A stretch of DNA of 20,000 bases from Leptospira alexanderi serovar Manhao 3 str. L 60 (GTDB lineage: Bacteria > Spirochaetota > Leptospiria > Leptospirales > Leptospiraceae), in NCBI RefSeq assembly GCF_000243815.2, contig NZ_AHMT02000015.1, positions 37,501 through 57,500 on the forward strand, in the 5' to 3' direction. A program made the translations under genes and the position numbers. The first letter of the stretch is position 1. Each line of letters opens with the position of its first letter. Shown piece by piece: positions 1 through 12,139 of this stretch. The notes beneath the pieces are model-generated. The model did no database searches and was not told the DNA's origin. It was given only the letters and a program-made list of their open reading frames with translations.

Positions 1-431
1 GGAATTGGAGCATTATGTTGCGATCGTAGGCAGCACATTGAGTTAAAGCGCGGTCGCGAGCCATTTTATCTATGAAATTCGCGAGCTGCGACGACGACCC
101 GCAGAGCGACCTAAACACCGACCCATAGGAAGGTGTTTGCTGAGTTCAGGAAAGCCCTGCGCCTGAGTTCAGGGAGTCGTTGCACTTTAGTTTCTTATTC
201 GCCCAAACTTTCTTACGACCGACCCTGCTCACGTTAATTTATAGTACCAAACCGTATGACTCGTCTGTTGTAATGAAATAAAAGTCATTCGGAATTAATT
301 TTTCAACAACTCTATTGTACAAAAAACAAAGGATCGTATCTCAAACGCTTTTTTTACTGGTTTTGTTTTTTTTTTTACAGAATATACTTCCTTGGAAGAG
401 TGGATGAGAATACAAAAAGGAATCTTAAGAA
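1..431. other. Non-coding leader upstream of purB
   Basis: No convincing gene is seen here. The first 180 bases are richer in G and C than the rest and contain two copies of TCGCGAG about 25 bases apart. Positions 149-170 (GGAAAGCCCTGCGCCTGAGTTC) resemble the reverse complement of 10985-11007, so this is part of a dispersed repeat. Positions 299-316 carry an 18-base string that recurs exactly at 2785-2802. The bases just before 432 supply the purB ribosome binding site (AAGGA at 417-421). A promoter must lie somewhere here, but I cannot pick one with confidence. Confidence 0.5.
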
Positions 432-2513
<2,082 letters not shown>

Positions 2514-2541
2514 CGAAATTACGAGTATTAGAGTTGAAAAA

Positions 2542-2716
2542 TTAATCCTCGGACGTATGAAAATAGTACCAAGAATTAACGAGCGATTTTTGCAGAGATA
2601 TAGAAGTCCTCACAAAATTGTGCCGAATCCAGAATTGTTGGCTTTTTTAAAGAAGATCTAACATTCTAACTTTTGAAACGAACTTATTACAGTATTCTTA
2701 TGCGTCCGAGTAGTAA
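2542..2716 (+). repeat. MITE-like inverted-repeat element, family A (copy 1, diverged left end)
   Basis: About 175 bases without coding capacity. The right end (ATGCGTCCGAGTAGTAA, to 2716) is nearly the same as the right end of the element at 7570-7746. The left end (TTAATCCTCGGACGTATGAA) is its inverted partner with a few changes. The inner sequence is also related to the 7570 copy, notably the shared AACATTCTAA block near 2660-2670. The size, terminal inverted repeats and lack of a gene suggest a small non-autonomous element. I identified it by eye and no search was made. Confidence 0.7.
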
Positions 2717-2774
2717 TCCTCTGTCCGTTTCTGCCCTATTGAAATGGGCGTTTGAAGCGGTTTTGTTAAACTGA

Positions 2775-2999
2775 AATCATGGAATTTTTCAACAACTCTA
2801 TTCTCCATTTTTTTCCATAGGTGGATTTGTTTCCTTTTTGATTTTTTGCTTCGTACGTTATTGGTCCGATATCCGCGGAAAAATTACGGTTTGTTTCATT
2901 TTCGCAATTCTTTCCTATTTGATTTTGGACTCGGGCGTTTGCGTTCGAATTCCTATCCGGAAACGGAATATGGAAAAAGTCGCACGAATTCGAAAATAA
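2775..2999 (+). pseudogene. C-terminal relic of a membrane protein
   Basis: This open frame has no usable start. It begins at a stop (TGA 2772-2774), runs through repeat-like DNA, and then reads about 58 residues that look like real protein before TAA at 2997. The part from 2823 begins GFVSFLIFCFVRYWSD and continues through a second hydrophobic stretch, ITVCFIFAILSYLIL, ending in a basic tail (KRNMEKVARIRK). Two membrane segments followed by a basic tail suggest the C-terminus of an integral membrane protein whose 5' part has been lost. I do not recognise the family. It could also be a chance frame. Confidence 0.35.
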
Positions 3000-3091
3000 A
3001 TCCCAAACGATTTTGAAAAGAGCAAGCTTAGATGAGAATTTAAGTCCATAATTAAATCGAATCTGTGATCTATGATACGGAGAGAATGAAT

Positions 3092-3892
<801 letters not shown>

Positions 3893-4166
3893 AAATAGAA
3901 TGTTTTGTCTCTTGCCGTCGTATAAATAGGAAGTAAGAGTTCCGTTCATTTGATGAGGTGGGTATCGTAAATCATAGCAGTTCCCACGTTTTAGTGGATA
4001 GGTTTTAGGGATCAGATGTCAGGGTTTTAGGAATCAGTGGATAGAAATCAGGTGACCTGACCTTGCCTAGGAGGGGGGTTGACCCACGTTGCGACTCATA
4101 AAGAAGCAATGTGTTTGAGTTTTCTTTTTGACCCGTGTTCCTTTTATTTTGGCTGGTTTTTCGATT
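3893..4166. other. Intergenic region with CCCACGT / TTAGTGGATAG dispersed repeat
   Basis: No gene seen. Positions 3983-4052 hold repeat DNA that begins CCCACGTTTTAGTGGATAG (3983-4001). The exact reverse complement of that 19-mer occurs at 10965-10983. Further degenerate TTAGG / CAGTGGATAG units follow, up to about 4052. Around 4112-4132 is a string (TGTTTGAGTTTTCTTTTTGAC) that recurs with one substitution and one extra T at 19228-19249. The region therefore looks like a mosaic of dispersed repeats. Confidence 0.6.
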
Positions 4167-4491
4167 TTATCCCGATCCCATTTGTTTCTTAAACACTGCC
4201 AATCTTTTCAAAGTTGGTTTTGCGTATTTACTGATCCAACGATCGTAGATTTCTTGAATAGGTACATTGTCCAAATAATTCCATCGAACCCGTCCTTTTC
4301 TTTTTACGATTAATAAGCCTGCATTTTCCAAAATCTTCAGGTGTTGAATTATAGTACAGCGATCTAATGATTCGAAATAAGAACAGATTTCTCCCGTTGT
4401 TTTAGGTTTTTTCCTAAGAAGATCCAAAATTTCTCTTCTTTTAGAATCTGCAAGTGCCTTAAAAATTAGATCCTGCTTGTCAAGTTTATAC

Positions 4492-4493
<2 letters not shown>
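4167..4493 (-). CDS. ArsR-family winged-helix transcriptional regulator
   Basis: A small (108 residues from this start) ArsR/SdpR-type repressor with one winged helix-turn-helix. Family features are FKALADSKRREILDLL at the N-terminus, then TTGEICSYFE and the recognition-helix region CTIIQHLKILENAGLL, followed by a basic wing (KRKGRVRWNYL). The two cysteines do not form a known ArsR metal site (no ELCVCDL-type motif), so metal sensing is not supported. The protein may be controlled by other means. The frame extends upstream to ATG 4511, adding MLYYIN. Neither start has a clear Shine-Dalgarno. I prefer 4493 because family members start near MYKLDKQ and because this leaves the AT-rich dyad outside the gene. 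It is divergent from an AHSA1-like gene, a common pairing in which the repressor controls both. Confidence 0.88.
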
Positions 4494-4533
<40 letters not shown>

Positions 4534-4544
4534 AAGGAATTTAT

Positions 4545-5039
4545 ATGGATTTAAGATTCACGGTACAGACCAAGATCCAAAAACCTTTGGAAGTGGTTTT
4601 TCAAGCCGTTTACGACCCGAAACATTTAAGCGGATACTTTACAACCGGAGGTGCAAGTGGCCCTTTGGTGGCGGGAAGTAAAGTGGTTTGGAAGTTTGCG
4701 GATTTCCCTTCGATGGAGGGGGAAGATGAGGGAGTGGTCGTGAACGTAGTCGAAGTGGTTCCCAATTCCAAGATTGTTTTGGAATGGGATGCTCACGAAG
4801 GAAGTTATGAGGGTGAAAACGAACTTCTAACTGTTGGCGGGTACAAAACCAAAACGGAAATGATTTTCGAATCCTTGAATCAAAACAATACTCTTGTGAA
4901 AATTACCGAATCCGGTTGGAAGGTATCTCAAGCTGCGTTAGACGGTTCTTATATGAACTGTCAAGGTTGGATGAACATGAGTTGTTGTCTCAAAGCGTAT
5001 TTGGAATACGGGATTAACTTGAGAAAAGGTTTTTTTTGA
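4545..5039 (+). CDS. AHSA1 / SRPBCC-fold protein
   Basis: A 164-residue protein of the SRPBCC (START-like) superfamily, of the type related to the C-terminal domain of the Hsp90 activator Aha1. It shows the typical start FTVQTKIQKPLEVVFQAVYD with GYFTTG, a middle VVWKF and VVEVVPNSKIVLEWDA, and a C-terminal helix around residues 128-160 (DGSYMNCQGWMNMSCCLKAYLEYG) that matches the usual GWxxxLxxLKxYLE pattern. Such proteins form a hydrophobic cavity for a small ligand, which is unknown here. An AAAAGGA ribosome binding site precedes the ATG by a normal distance. It is divergent from the ArsR-type gene at 4167-4493, and that pairing recurs in many bacteria. All but the exact role is fairly sure. 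Confidence 0.88.
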   Translation: MDLRFTVQTKIQKPLEVVFQAVYDPKHLSGYFTTGGASGPLVAGSKVVWKFADFPSMEGEDEGVVVNVVEVVPNSKIVLEWDAHEGSYEGENELLTVGGYKTKTEMIFESLNQNNTLVKITESGWKVSQAALDGSYMNCQGWMNMSCCLKAYLEYGINLRKGFF

Positions 5040-5047
5040 ATGAAAAT

Positions 5048-5145
5048 TTCAACCCCACGTGTGGGTTTCAAGATGTTAGTGGTTAGGAATCAGTGGTTAG
5101 GGTTTTAAATCAAAATCTATCCTGTTTCCATTCAACCCCACGTGT
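5048..5145. repeat. Repeat unit flanked by a direct 15-mer (TTCAACCCCACGTGT)
   Basis: TTCAACCCCACGTGT occurs at 5048-5062 and again at 5131-5145, exactly 83 bases apart. Between the copies are two degenerate GTTAGTGGTTAGGAATCAGTGG-type units (TTAGTGGTTAGG, CAGTGGTTAGGG). This belongs to the same dispersed family as 3983-4052 and the tandem array at 10533-10753. The first CCCACGTGTGGG can also form a short hairpin just after the AHSA1 gene, but it has no T-run, so I do not call it a terminator. Confidence 0.6.
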
Positions 5146-5663
5146 ATGGGGAAAAGGGCCAAACTTGTGTAGGATAAATCCGGATTTTTTGCAATCTATT
5201 TTTGGGTTTTGTGTTTGAAGATATTGTCACTAGCAATAAACATCTGAGACACAATGACTTTTTTCTGCTGAAAAAAGGGAAGTAGCCAAAAACAAAATTG
5301 AAAAGAGTAAAAGTAAGATGCCTTATTTTAAAACCAATTGAAAGTGTGAAAAACCTCTAAGCAGATTGCCTAAAATATTAGTTAACCCTCCAAGAGAACT
5401 GTGGTCGTTTAGAAATATAAAAGACTAGCCATACTTTGATAAGCTGTTGAGTGTCTTTCATACTTCTAAATTAGTTTTTATTGAAAGATTCGTTTCGCAT
5501 CTTTTCTGTTAAAACTTTCGATAAAAACATTTTCAGTAGGTATGAAATGAATCTCAACTTCAAAGCCCATTTCAAAAAAGGTTTCGATACAAATTCAGAA
5601 TTATTGTTCGCAACGAATTGTTTCGGAAGACTATGGGATCCAGATATTTCGTTACTAGTCGTA
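5146..5663. other. Intergenic region without a convincing gene
   Basis: AT-rich DNA. One open frame (5481-5672, plus strand, TTG start) encodes 63 residues with no recognisable motif and no Shine-Dalgarno, so I do not call it a gene. No clear hairpin or repeat was found apart from homopolymer runs. Confidence 0.4.
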
Positions 5664-5852
5664 TCAAGGTAATTGAGAATTTTGGTTTGTTACCGATGCG
5701 AAACGTTTACAGTCATTGATAATATTCGAAATCTTCTCCCTGGCCAAAAGAAAACGGGCATAAAATCCATTTAAGTCTTTATCTTTCGGCGGGGGCCTGT
5801 TTCCAATTTTTTCAATTTCTTGTGAATTTCTTCCTATGAAACATATCTTCAT
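5664..5852 (-). CDS. Small hypothetical protein (62 residues)
   Basis: This gene is proposed because of its start region. On the minus strand, GGAGG followed by AAACG leads directly to ATG at 5852, an almost ideal Shine-Dalgarno at the right distance. The product begins MKICFIGRNSQEIEKIG, continues with NRPPPKDKDLNGFYARFLLA and ends after a charged helix (REKISNIINDCKRFASVTN). There is no signal peptide or membrane segment. I do not recognise a family. The frame could be extended to TTG 5864, but the ribosome binding site argues against this. It may be a real small protein or the surviving 5' end of a longer gene. Confidence 0.45.
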   Translation of the reverse strand: MKICFIGRNSQEIEKIGNRPPPKDKDLNGFYARFLLAREKISNIINDCKRFASVTNQNSQLP

Positions 5853-6428
5853 CGTTTCCTCCAAGTTTTAGTTGTTATTAAAGGTTTTCCAACATTCTAT
5901 TTTTGGAGATAGGCCACTCGAATCATTTTTTTTCTGTATGTTTTTGTCCATAAGCTACTGATCCCTATAAAATAGAATACCGTTAATTAAGCACAAATCC
6001 CGCGTTTCGACGCAGAATTTTGGACACTCTATTATGTAGAGATGAGTAATACTATAACATTTTACGGATTACGTTTAACGAAATAGACTTCTCGATATTA
6101 CGTCCGTAAGAGGCATAGTTGGTACGAGATTCAAGCACTCTAAGTAAGCCTCGCATGCGAACCGAAGTGACAAATAAATATGCGGAACCGGGGTGAGGAT
6201 CACATTATAAATTCAGAACATAACAAGAGGTTATAATTGGATTACCCTAACGAATCTTGTAATTCCTTTAAATAATTAAAATAATGCATATTCTTAATTT
6301 GTTTTTTAGAATATACATTATTTATTATATATTTTGACGGTTAAGCCACTTCCAGAGAAATATGGCAAATCATACTTGTATTCAATGGGCTGTTTATATA
6401 AAGTCCTATATATCTACCTCTGTTTACG
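5853..6428. other. Intergenic region containing one MITE-like element
   Basis: No gene is supported on either strand. Positions 5880-5912 (TTCCAACATTCTATTTTTGG) resemble an inner block of the family A element (7686-7705, TTCCAACATTCTAATTTTCG), so a fragment of that family may lie here. Positions 5955-6049 are a family B element, listed separately. From 6050 to 6428 I see only AT-rich sequence. Confidence 0.4.
5955..6049 (-). repeat. MITE-like inverted-repeat element, family B (copy 1)
   Basis: About 95 bases. The right end TAGAGATGAGTAA (6037-6049) is the inverted partner of the left end CTACTGATCCCTATAAAATAGA (from 5955), with a few mismatches. Read on the minus strand it aligns along its whole length with 12140-12235, including the inner block AATAGAGTGTC...AATTCTGCGTC. 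There is no coding capacity. The shared full-length structure with the second copy supports a mobile or formerly mobile short element. Confidence 0.75.
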
Positions 6429-7172
6429 TTATTTTGATGCTGCTGCTTCCGGTGGTGTTGGACTCAATATAACGGTAAAAGTTTCTCTTGGACCGGGATT
6501 AAGTGACTTCGCCCAAAGAAAGAGATATTCATTCCACCTCCCTCCCTTCCAATTCGTGATAGAATAATCATATCCAGCACCTAGAGTATCATGATCTGAA
6601 AATGAGACCTTGCCCCCGGATTTTAAACATCCTCCGTCCATAACGAAGATTACAAGGCGATTAGAACCATCATTGTATTTCGGATAGTATGCGTAATTGC
6701 CTCCACCACCACCGGCCCACCAATTCCAATAATACTTCGGATTTGCAGAGGTTTCGACTCGGATACGCCCGCTTTCTATACAGTTGGGATCACCTCCATC
6801 CTGATATAAATTGAATCTCGTAAAATACGTGTCTCGCACAGCGTCCACTTTCAACCATCCGTTCGGAGCCTTGCTATTGGCTTGAATTCTTTTGCCGGTT
6901 GCATCGGATATAAAAGTAACCCCATCGTATTTTCGTTTAGGCCTGGGTCGAGGTTTTGCTTTTCTCATAGATTTGTCGTTTGCCAATTCTAAACTTTGAT
7001 CATTTGGAAGGGAAAGTAAAGACAGAAGTAAATTGTTTTCTGGTGATTGTTGATCCGGTAGACAGTTAAAAAGAAACAAGAAGAGGAGGACACAATAGCC
7101 TCCAAAGTACTTCGACATTTTTAATTTATTTGTTTTTTTCGCTTTTTCCTTTCGAAAAATTTTCTGTATCAT
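6429..7172 (-). CDS. Putative lipoprotein, function unknown
   Basis: This 247-residue protein (from ATG 7172) has an unusually long basic N-terminus ([20 protein letters not shown]). A hydrophobic core [11 protein letters not shown] follows, with a spirochaete-type lipobox that places the lipid-modified Cys at about residue 37. After it comes the tether [13 protein letters not shown], similar to other lipoproteins in this window, then a basic Pro-rich linker ([12 protein letters not shown]). The rest looks like an exported beta-rich domain with many aromatic and Gly residues ([17 protein letters not shown]), several Cys, and [18 protein letters not shown] near the end. GGAG about 8 bases before ATG 7172 fixes this start over TTG 7190. 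I do not recognise a family. It is probably anchored in the outer or inner membrane. Confidence 0.75.
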   Translation of the reverse strand: MIQKIFRKEKAKKTNKLKMSKYFGGYCVLLFLFLFNCLPDQQSPENNLLLSLLSLPNDQSLELANDKSMRKAKPRPRPKRKYDGVTFISDATGKRIQANSKAPNGWLKVDAVRDTYFTRFNLYQDGGDPNCIESGRIRVETSANPKYYWNWWAGGGGGNYAYYPKYNDGSNRLVIFVMDGGCLKSGGKVSFSDHDTLGAGYDYSITNWKGGRWNEYLFLWAKSLNPGPRETFTVILSPTPPEAAASK

Positions 7173-7339
7173 TTTCACATCTCCATTCAAATTTTTATAT
7201 ATATTAATACATAATTTGAAAAAGAGAATATGTTCAAGATAGGTAGGAGTTCCCTATTCAAAAGTAAATTTAGATTTCAAAAATAACTGTTGATTTTAGA
7301 ATTTATCTCAAGATAGATCCTGCTAAAAAAAACGAACGG

Positions 7340-7916
7340 TTGTTATGCGGAATTTTTATTTCGAAAAGCTACTCGATGATTGAATCAAAGATAAAAAAGC
7401 AAAAAGACATTGCTAACTTTTCAAAGTTTCTATTTCGTCAAATACTTGGAAAACTGATGATCGTCTGGGATCGAATCAATATTCATCGTTCGTTTGTCGT
7501 CACCGGATTTATTACTTCACTTGAATGATCGAATCGCTATAGAGTTTTTACTCGCTATACGCACAGAAATTACTACTCGGACACATGAAAATGATACTCG
7601 AAAATAAGCGGTCGGTTTTGCAAAAGTACAACGGTTCTCAAAAGTTAAGTCAAATCGGGAAATCTCGACTTTTTAGAGGAAGATTCCAACATTCTAATTT
7701 TCGAAATAGTTTATCATAGTATTTTATTCATGCGTCCGAGTAGTAAGTCCGATTGAAAATGTTTGGTGCAAACAGAAAAGATATCTTCTTTCTAACTACA
7801 GTCCTGAAGCATTCAAACACGAAGCGAAACGAATCTTAAAGAAATTAAAACGAATGGAAATCCAATTCAAACTTTCTTGGTATCAAGCACATTGCCGCTT
7901 TAATGATGTTTTTTGA
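7340..7916 (+). pseudogene. IS630-family transposase relic, interrupted
   Basis: Only the C-terminal part of a DDE transposase remains. The frame 7340-7528 contains GKLMIVWDRINIHRS, the second-Asp region of IS630 enzymes. After a frameshift, 7536-7569 reads as a decayed IEFLPAYAPE motif (IEFLLAIRTE). The gene is then broken by the family A element at 7570-7746. It resumes at 7747 with PIENVW (the last catalytic Glu of the DDE triad) and ends NYSPEAFKHEAKRILKKLK to TGA at 7914-7916. The N-terminal half is missing, and its left end may have been lost next to the lipoprotein gene. It is clearly inactive. Confidence 0.75.
7570..7746 (+). repeat. MITE-like inverted-repeat element, family A (copy 2)
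   Basis: 177 bases with near-perfect terminal inverted repeats: TTACTACTCGGACACATGAA at the left and TTCATGCGTCCGAGTAGTAA at the right, with 19 of 20 positions complementary. It sits exactly between the codons for PE and PIENVW of the IS630 relic, so it inserted into that gene. A diverged full copy is at 2542-2716. There is no coding capacity. The target duplication is not clear, though a TA-type site is possible. Confidence 0.8.
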
Positions 7917-8116
7917 ATCTGATGTCGCTTAACAAAAATGTATTCTAGATTGTAGTTGTCTCTGACTTCTTTTGTGAATTTTATATCTCTTTTTTAGATA
8001 CATCATATCGTTTCTGTGTTTGGATTAACCGTTCCGAAAAAAACGATTAAAAGTTTTTTAGCTTTTCAGACAGATACTACTCGGAAGAAATCAAATCAGT
8101 CTTTATTTGGTAGATA
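7917..8116. other. Spacer between two transposase relics
   Basis: No gene seen. At 8075-8085 there is a single ATACTACTCGG, matching the outer end of the family A element. No partner end is evident, so this may be a solo end or chance. The last six bases (TAGATA, 8111-8116) are the left target duplication of the IS982 element. Confidence 0.4.
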
Positions 8117-9053
<937 letters not shown>

Positions 9054-9168
9054 TAGATAAGATTTGATGACATCTTTCCAATTTGAAGATTCTAGGGAAT
9101 CATTGTAAGACTACTTAAGGCGTTATTTTTTGATTGCCAACAGGCTTATAATTTGTTTGGTGGGATTT

Positions 9169-10383
9169 ATGAATCCCCAACGTCCCGCCGCCTTAGGCTT
9201 TATTTTTGTAACTGTTCTCATTGACGTAATAGGTTTCGGAGTCATCATCCCCGTTTTACCGAAGCTCATTCAGGAATTAACTCACGGATCTTTGAGTGAC
9301 GCCGCTTGGTACGGAGGTCTCTTGATGTTCGCTTATTCGTTCGTTCAGTTTATCAGTGCGCCATTTGTCGGAGGATTGAGCGACCGATATGGGAGAAGGC
9401 CTGTTTTACTCGGGTCTCTGTTCGGCTTTACGTTGGATTATTTATTCTTAGCGTTTGCACCTTCCATTTTTTGGTTGTTTGTCGGAAGAGTTGTGTCGGG
9501 CATCATGGGAGCAAGTTTTACGACAGGTTATGCCTACATTGCGGATATCAGCCCTCCCGAAAAAAGGGCGCAAAATTTCGGAATTCTCGGAGCCGCGTTC
9601 GGATTGGGATTTATCATTGGGCCCGTGATTGGAGGTTTCCTTGGACAATTCGGTTCTAGGGCACCTTTTTTAGCTGCGGCCGTTCTTACGTTGGTAAATT
9701 GGTTGTTCGGATTTTTTGTTCTTCCGGAATCATTGACCAAAGAAAATCGAAGAAAATTCGAATGGAAAAAAGCAAATCCGATAGGTTCGCTTATCAATTT
9801 AAAACGTTATCCGATGATTATCGGCTTAGTGGTTGCATTTTTTCTAATAAATACCGCGGCGCACGCTGTCCAAGGAACTTGGAATTATTATACGATGGAA
9901 AAATTTCAATGGAACGAGGTGATGGTAGGTTATTCACTCGGGGTCGTTGGGCTTGTTTATGCGGTCACGCAAGGAGGGCTGATTAGAATCATTCTTCCTG
10001 TGTTGGGTCAGAATCGGAGTATCTATCTGGGTTTGGCCTTGAGCGCGCTCGGATATGCGTTATTTGCTCTTGCAACACAAAGTTGGATGATGTTCGTATT
10101 TTTAATTCCTTATTGTTTGGGAGGGATTGCGATGCCCCCACTTCAAGGAATCATGTCCTCTCAGGTTCCTCCAAGAGAACAAGGGGAATTGCAAGGAGCG
10201 CTTACAAGTTTAATGAGCGTTACCGCGATCATCGGACCGATTTTGATGACGGGACTATTTTCTTATTTTACAGCCAGAGAAACTCCGATTTATTCTCCAG
10301 AAGCCCCACTTTGGATGGGAACGATATTGACTGCAGCGAGTCTCTGGATTTCCGTGGGTTCCCTAAGAAAGCATCATTCTTAA
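9169..10383 (+). CDS. MFS exporter, TetA-like (DHA1 family)
   Basis: A 404-residue, 12-helix inner-membrane antiporter of the major facilitator superfamily, closest in pattern to tetracycline/multidrug H+ antiporters. Motif A between helices 2 and 3 is [13 protein letters not shown] (68-80). Motif C is [16 protein letters not shown] (141-156), the hallmark of drug exporters. The start [31 protein letters not shown] is typical of this subgroup. The frame extends upstream to TTG 9130, but ATG 9169 has GGTGGGA just before it and matches the usual N-terminus. The gene begins about 115 bases after the dead IS982 element, which could affect its transcription. The natural substrate is unknown, and drug resistance should not be assumed. 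Confidence 0.92.
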   Translation: MNPQRPAALGFIFVTVLIDVIGFGVIIPVLPKLIQELTHGSLSDAAWYGGLLMFAYSFVQFISAPFVGGLSDRYGRRPVLLGSLFGFTLDYLFLAFAPSIFWLFVGRVVSGIMGASFTTGYAYIADISPPEKRAQNFGILGAAFGLGFIIGPVIGGFLGQFGSRAPFLAAAVLTLVNWLFGFFVLPESLTKENRRKFEWKKANPIGSLINLKRYPMIIGLVVAFFLINTAAHAVQGTWNYYTMEKFQWNEVMVGYSLGVVGLVYAVTQGGLIRIILPVLGQNRSIYLGLALSALGYALFALATQSWMMFVFLIPYCLGGIAMPPLQGIMSSQVPPREQGELQGALTSLMSVTAIIGPILMTGLFSYFTARETPIYSPEAPLWMGTILTAASLWISVGSLRKHHS

Positions 10384-10532
10384 ATAATAAAAGAAGAATA
10401 TTCTAAAATCTTGATTAATTTTTTATAAAAAACTGTCCCGAAAGAAACTAAAGTGGCACTGCTCTCTATCATAACGTTACCCACAAATTAAGGAGGATTT
10501 TGGAATAAGAAGGATCAAAAACGCAGATTTTT

Positions 10533-10753
10533 CAAGTGTTCCGACGTGTTAGTGATTAGGGATTAGATTTTAGTGGATAGAACTTTACATACAATAAAAC
10601 GCAAGTGTTCAGACGTGTTAGTGATTAGGGGTTAGATTTTAGTGGATAGAACATTACATACAATAAAACGCAAGTGTTCAGACGTGTTAGTGATTAGGGG
10701 TTAGATTTTAGTGGATAGAACGTTACATACAATAAAACGCAAGTGTTCCGACG
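10533..10753 (+). repeat. Tandem repeat, 3.2 copies of a 69-bp unit
   Basis: Units begin CAAGTGTTC at 10533, 10602, 10671 and 10740 (the last only 14 bases long), giving an exact 69-base period. Each full unit contains GACGTGTTAGTGATTAGGG, TTAGATTTTAGTGGATAGAA and TTACATACAATAAAACG. The units differ at only a few positions (for example ACTTTAC, ACATTAC, ACGTTAC). Near-identity suggests recent expansion, so copy number probably varies between strains (VNTR). There is no open reading frame across it. Confidence 0.93.
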
Positions 10754-10921
10754 AGAATGAGGCTTTTTACTTGCAAAAAGTATAATTTTCTGATAGAGAA
10801 AAACCTCCCGAGCCTTTCCACCCCCACCCAAAAATAAGGGTGGGAACTAAGTTTCACAGAGGATTTTGTCGTAATTCCGACAAATTGATCTTGAGATCCC
10901 ATTACTTGTGGGTAAGGTGAT

Positions 10922-10983
10922 GGTATGTAATGTATGTAAAGTCCTAACCACTGACCCCTAACATCTATCCACTAAAACGTGGG
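10922..10983 (-). repeat. Inverted relative of the 69-bp tandem unit
   Basis: Read on the minus strand this gives CCCACGTTTTAGTGGATAG (10965-10983), then ATGTTAGGGGTCAGTGGTTAGGAC and a TTACATACATTACATAC tail. It contains the same elements as the tandem array, in the opposite direction and about 170 bases away. The 19-mer is an exact reverse complement of 3983-4001. It could pair with the array in single-stranded DNA or RNA. Confidence 0.7.
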
Positions 10984-11248
10984 GGAAACTCAGGCGCGGA
11001 GCTTTCCTATTGGCGCTCGACGGGACGTGTTGTAAGTTAAAAGCTAACAAATAAAACGGTTTATACCGAATTCGAAAAAGGAATAGAAAAACAGTCAAAA
11101 TCGATCTTGAAAACATACGAGTTTGCGACTTTAGAAACGGAACATATCGAAAAGACGCGGAAATATCCTAGGAGATTTTCTCATACGAGCGAGTGTTCTT
11201 CTATTCAAAAATCTTGAAATTCGAAACAATCAATCTAAACTTTAACCT

Positions 11249-12106
<858 letters not shown>

Positions 12107-12139
12107 ATTAGAATATTTTTTCAAATTTTGATTCTATCT

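Larger units (their letters stand above)
10384..11248. other. Long intergenic region rich in repeats and hairpins
   Basis: No gene is supported. It holds the 69-bp tandem array (10533-10753), two hairpins (CCCACCC/GGGTGGG at 10823-10844 and TTTGTCG/CGACAAA at 10865-10884, both without a T-run) and an inverted copy of the array motif (10922-10983). A segment at 10985-11007 matches 149-170 in inverted orientation. From 11041 to 11216 one frame stays open for about 58 codons, but it has no start, no Shine-Dalgarno and no recognisable motif. It may be a relic. Confidence 0.5.

Noticed and set aside
5028..5065. Intrinsic terminator after the AHSA1 gene
   Set aside because: The T-run precedes the AACCC/GGGTT hairpin instead of following it, and the hairpin belongs to the dispersed repeat.
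5481..5672. 63-residue plus-strand frame
   Set aside because: TTG start without Shine-Dalgarno, no motif, and overlaps the 3' end of a better-supported minus-strand small gene.
9169..10383. Tetracycline resistance gene
   Set aside because: The family is right, but chromosomal TetA-like MFS proteins are common in Leptospira and substrate cannot be assigned from sequence.
10533..10753. CRISPR array
   Set aside because: The repeats are contiguous 69-base units with no variable spacers, and no cas gene is nearby.
10533..10753. Telomere-like repeats because of TTAGGG-like strings
   Set aside because: The TTAGG strings are part of longer units, irregularly spaced, internal to the sequence and found at several loci.
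11041..11216. Open frame of about 58 codons upstream of pirin
   Set aside because: No start codon or ribosome binding site and no recognisable motif. At most a relic.
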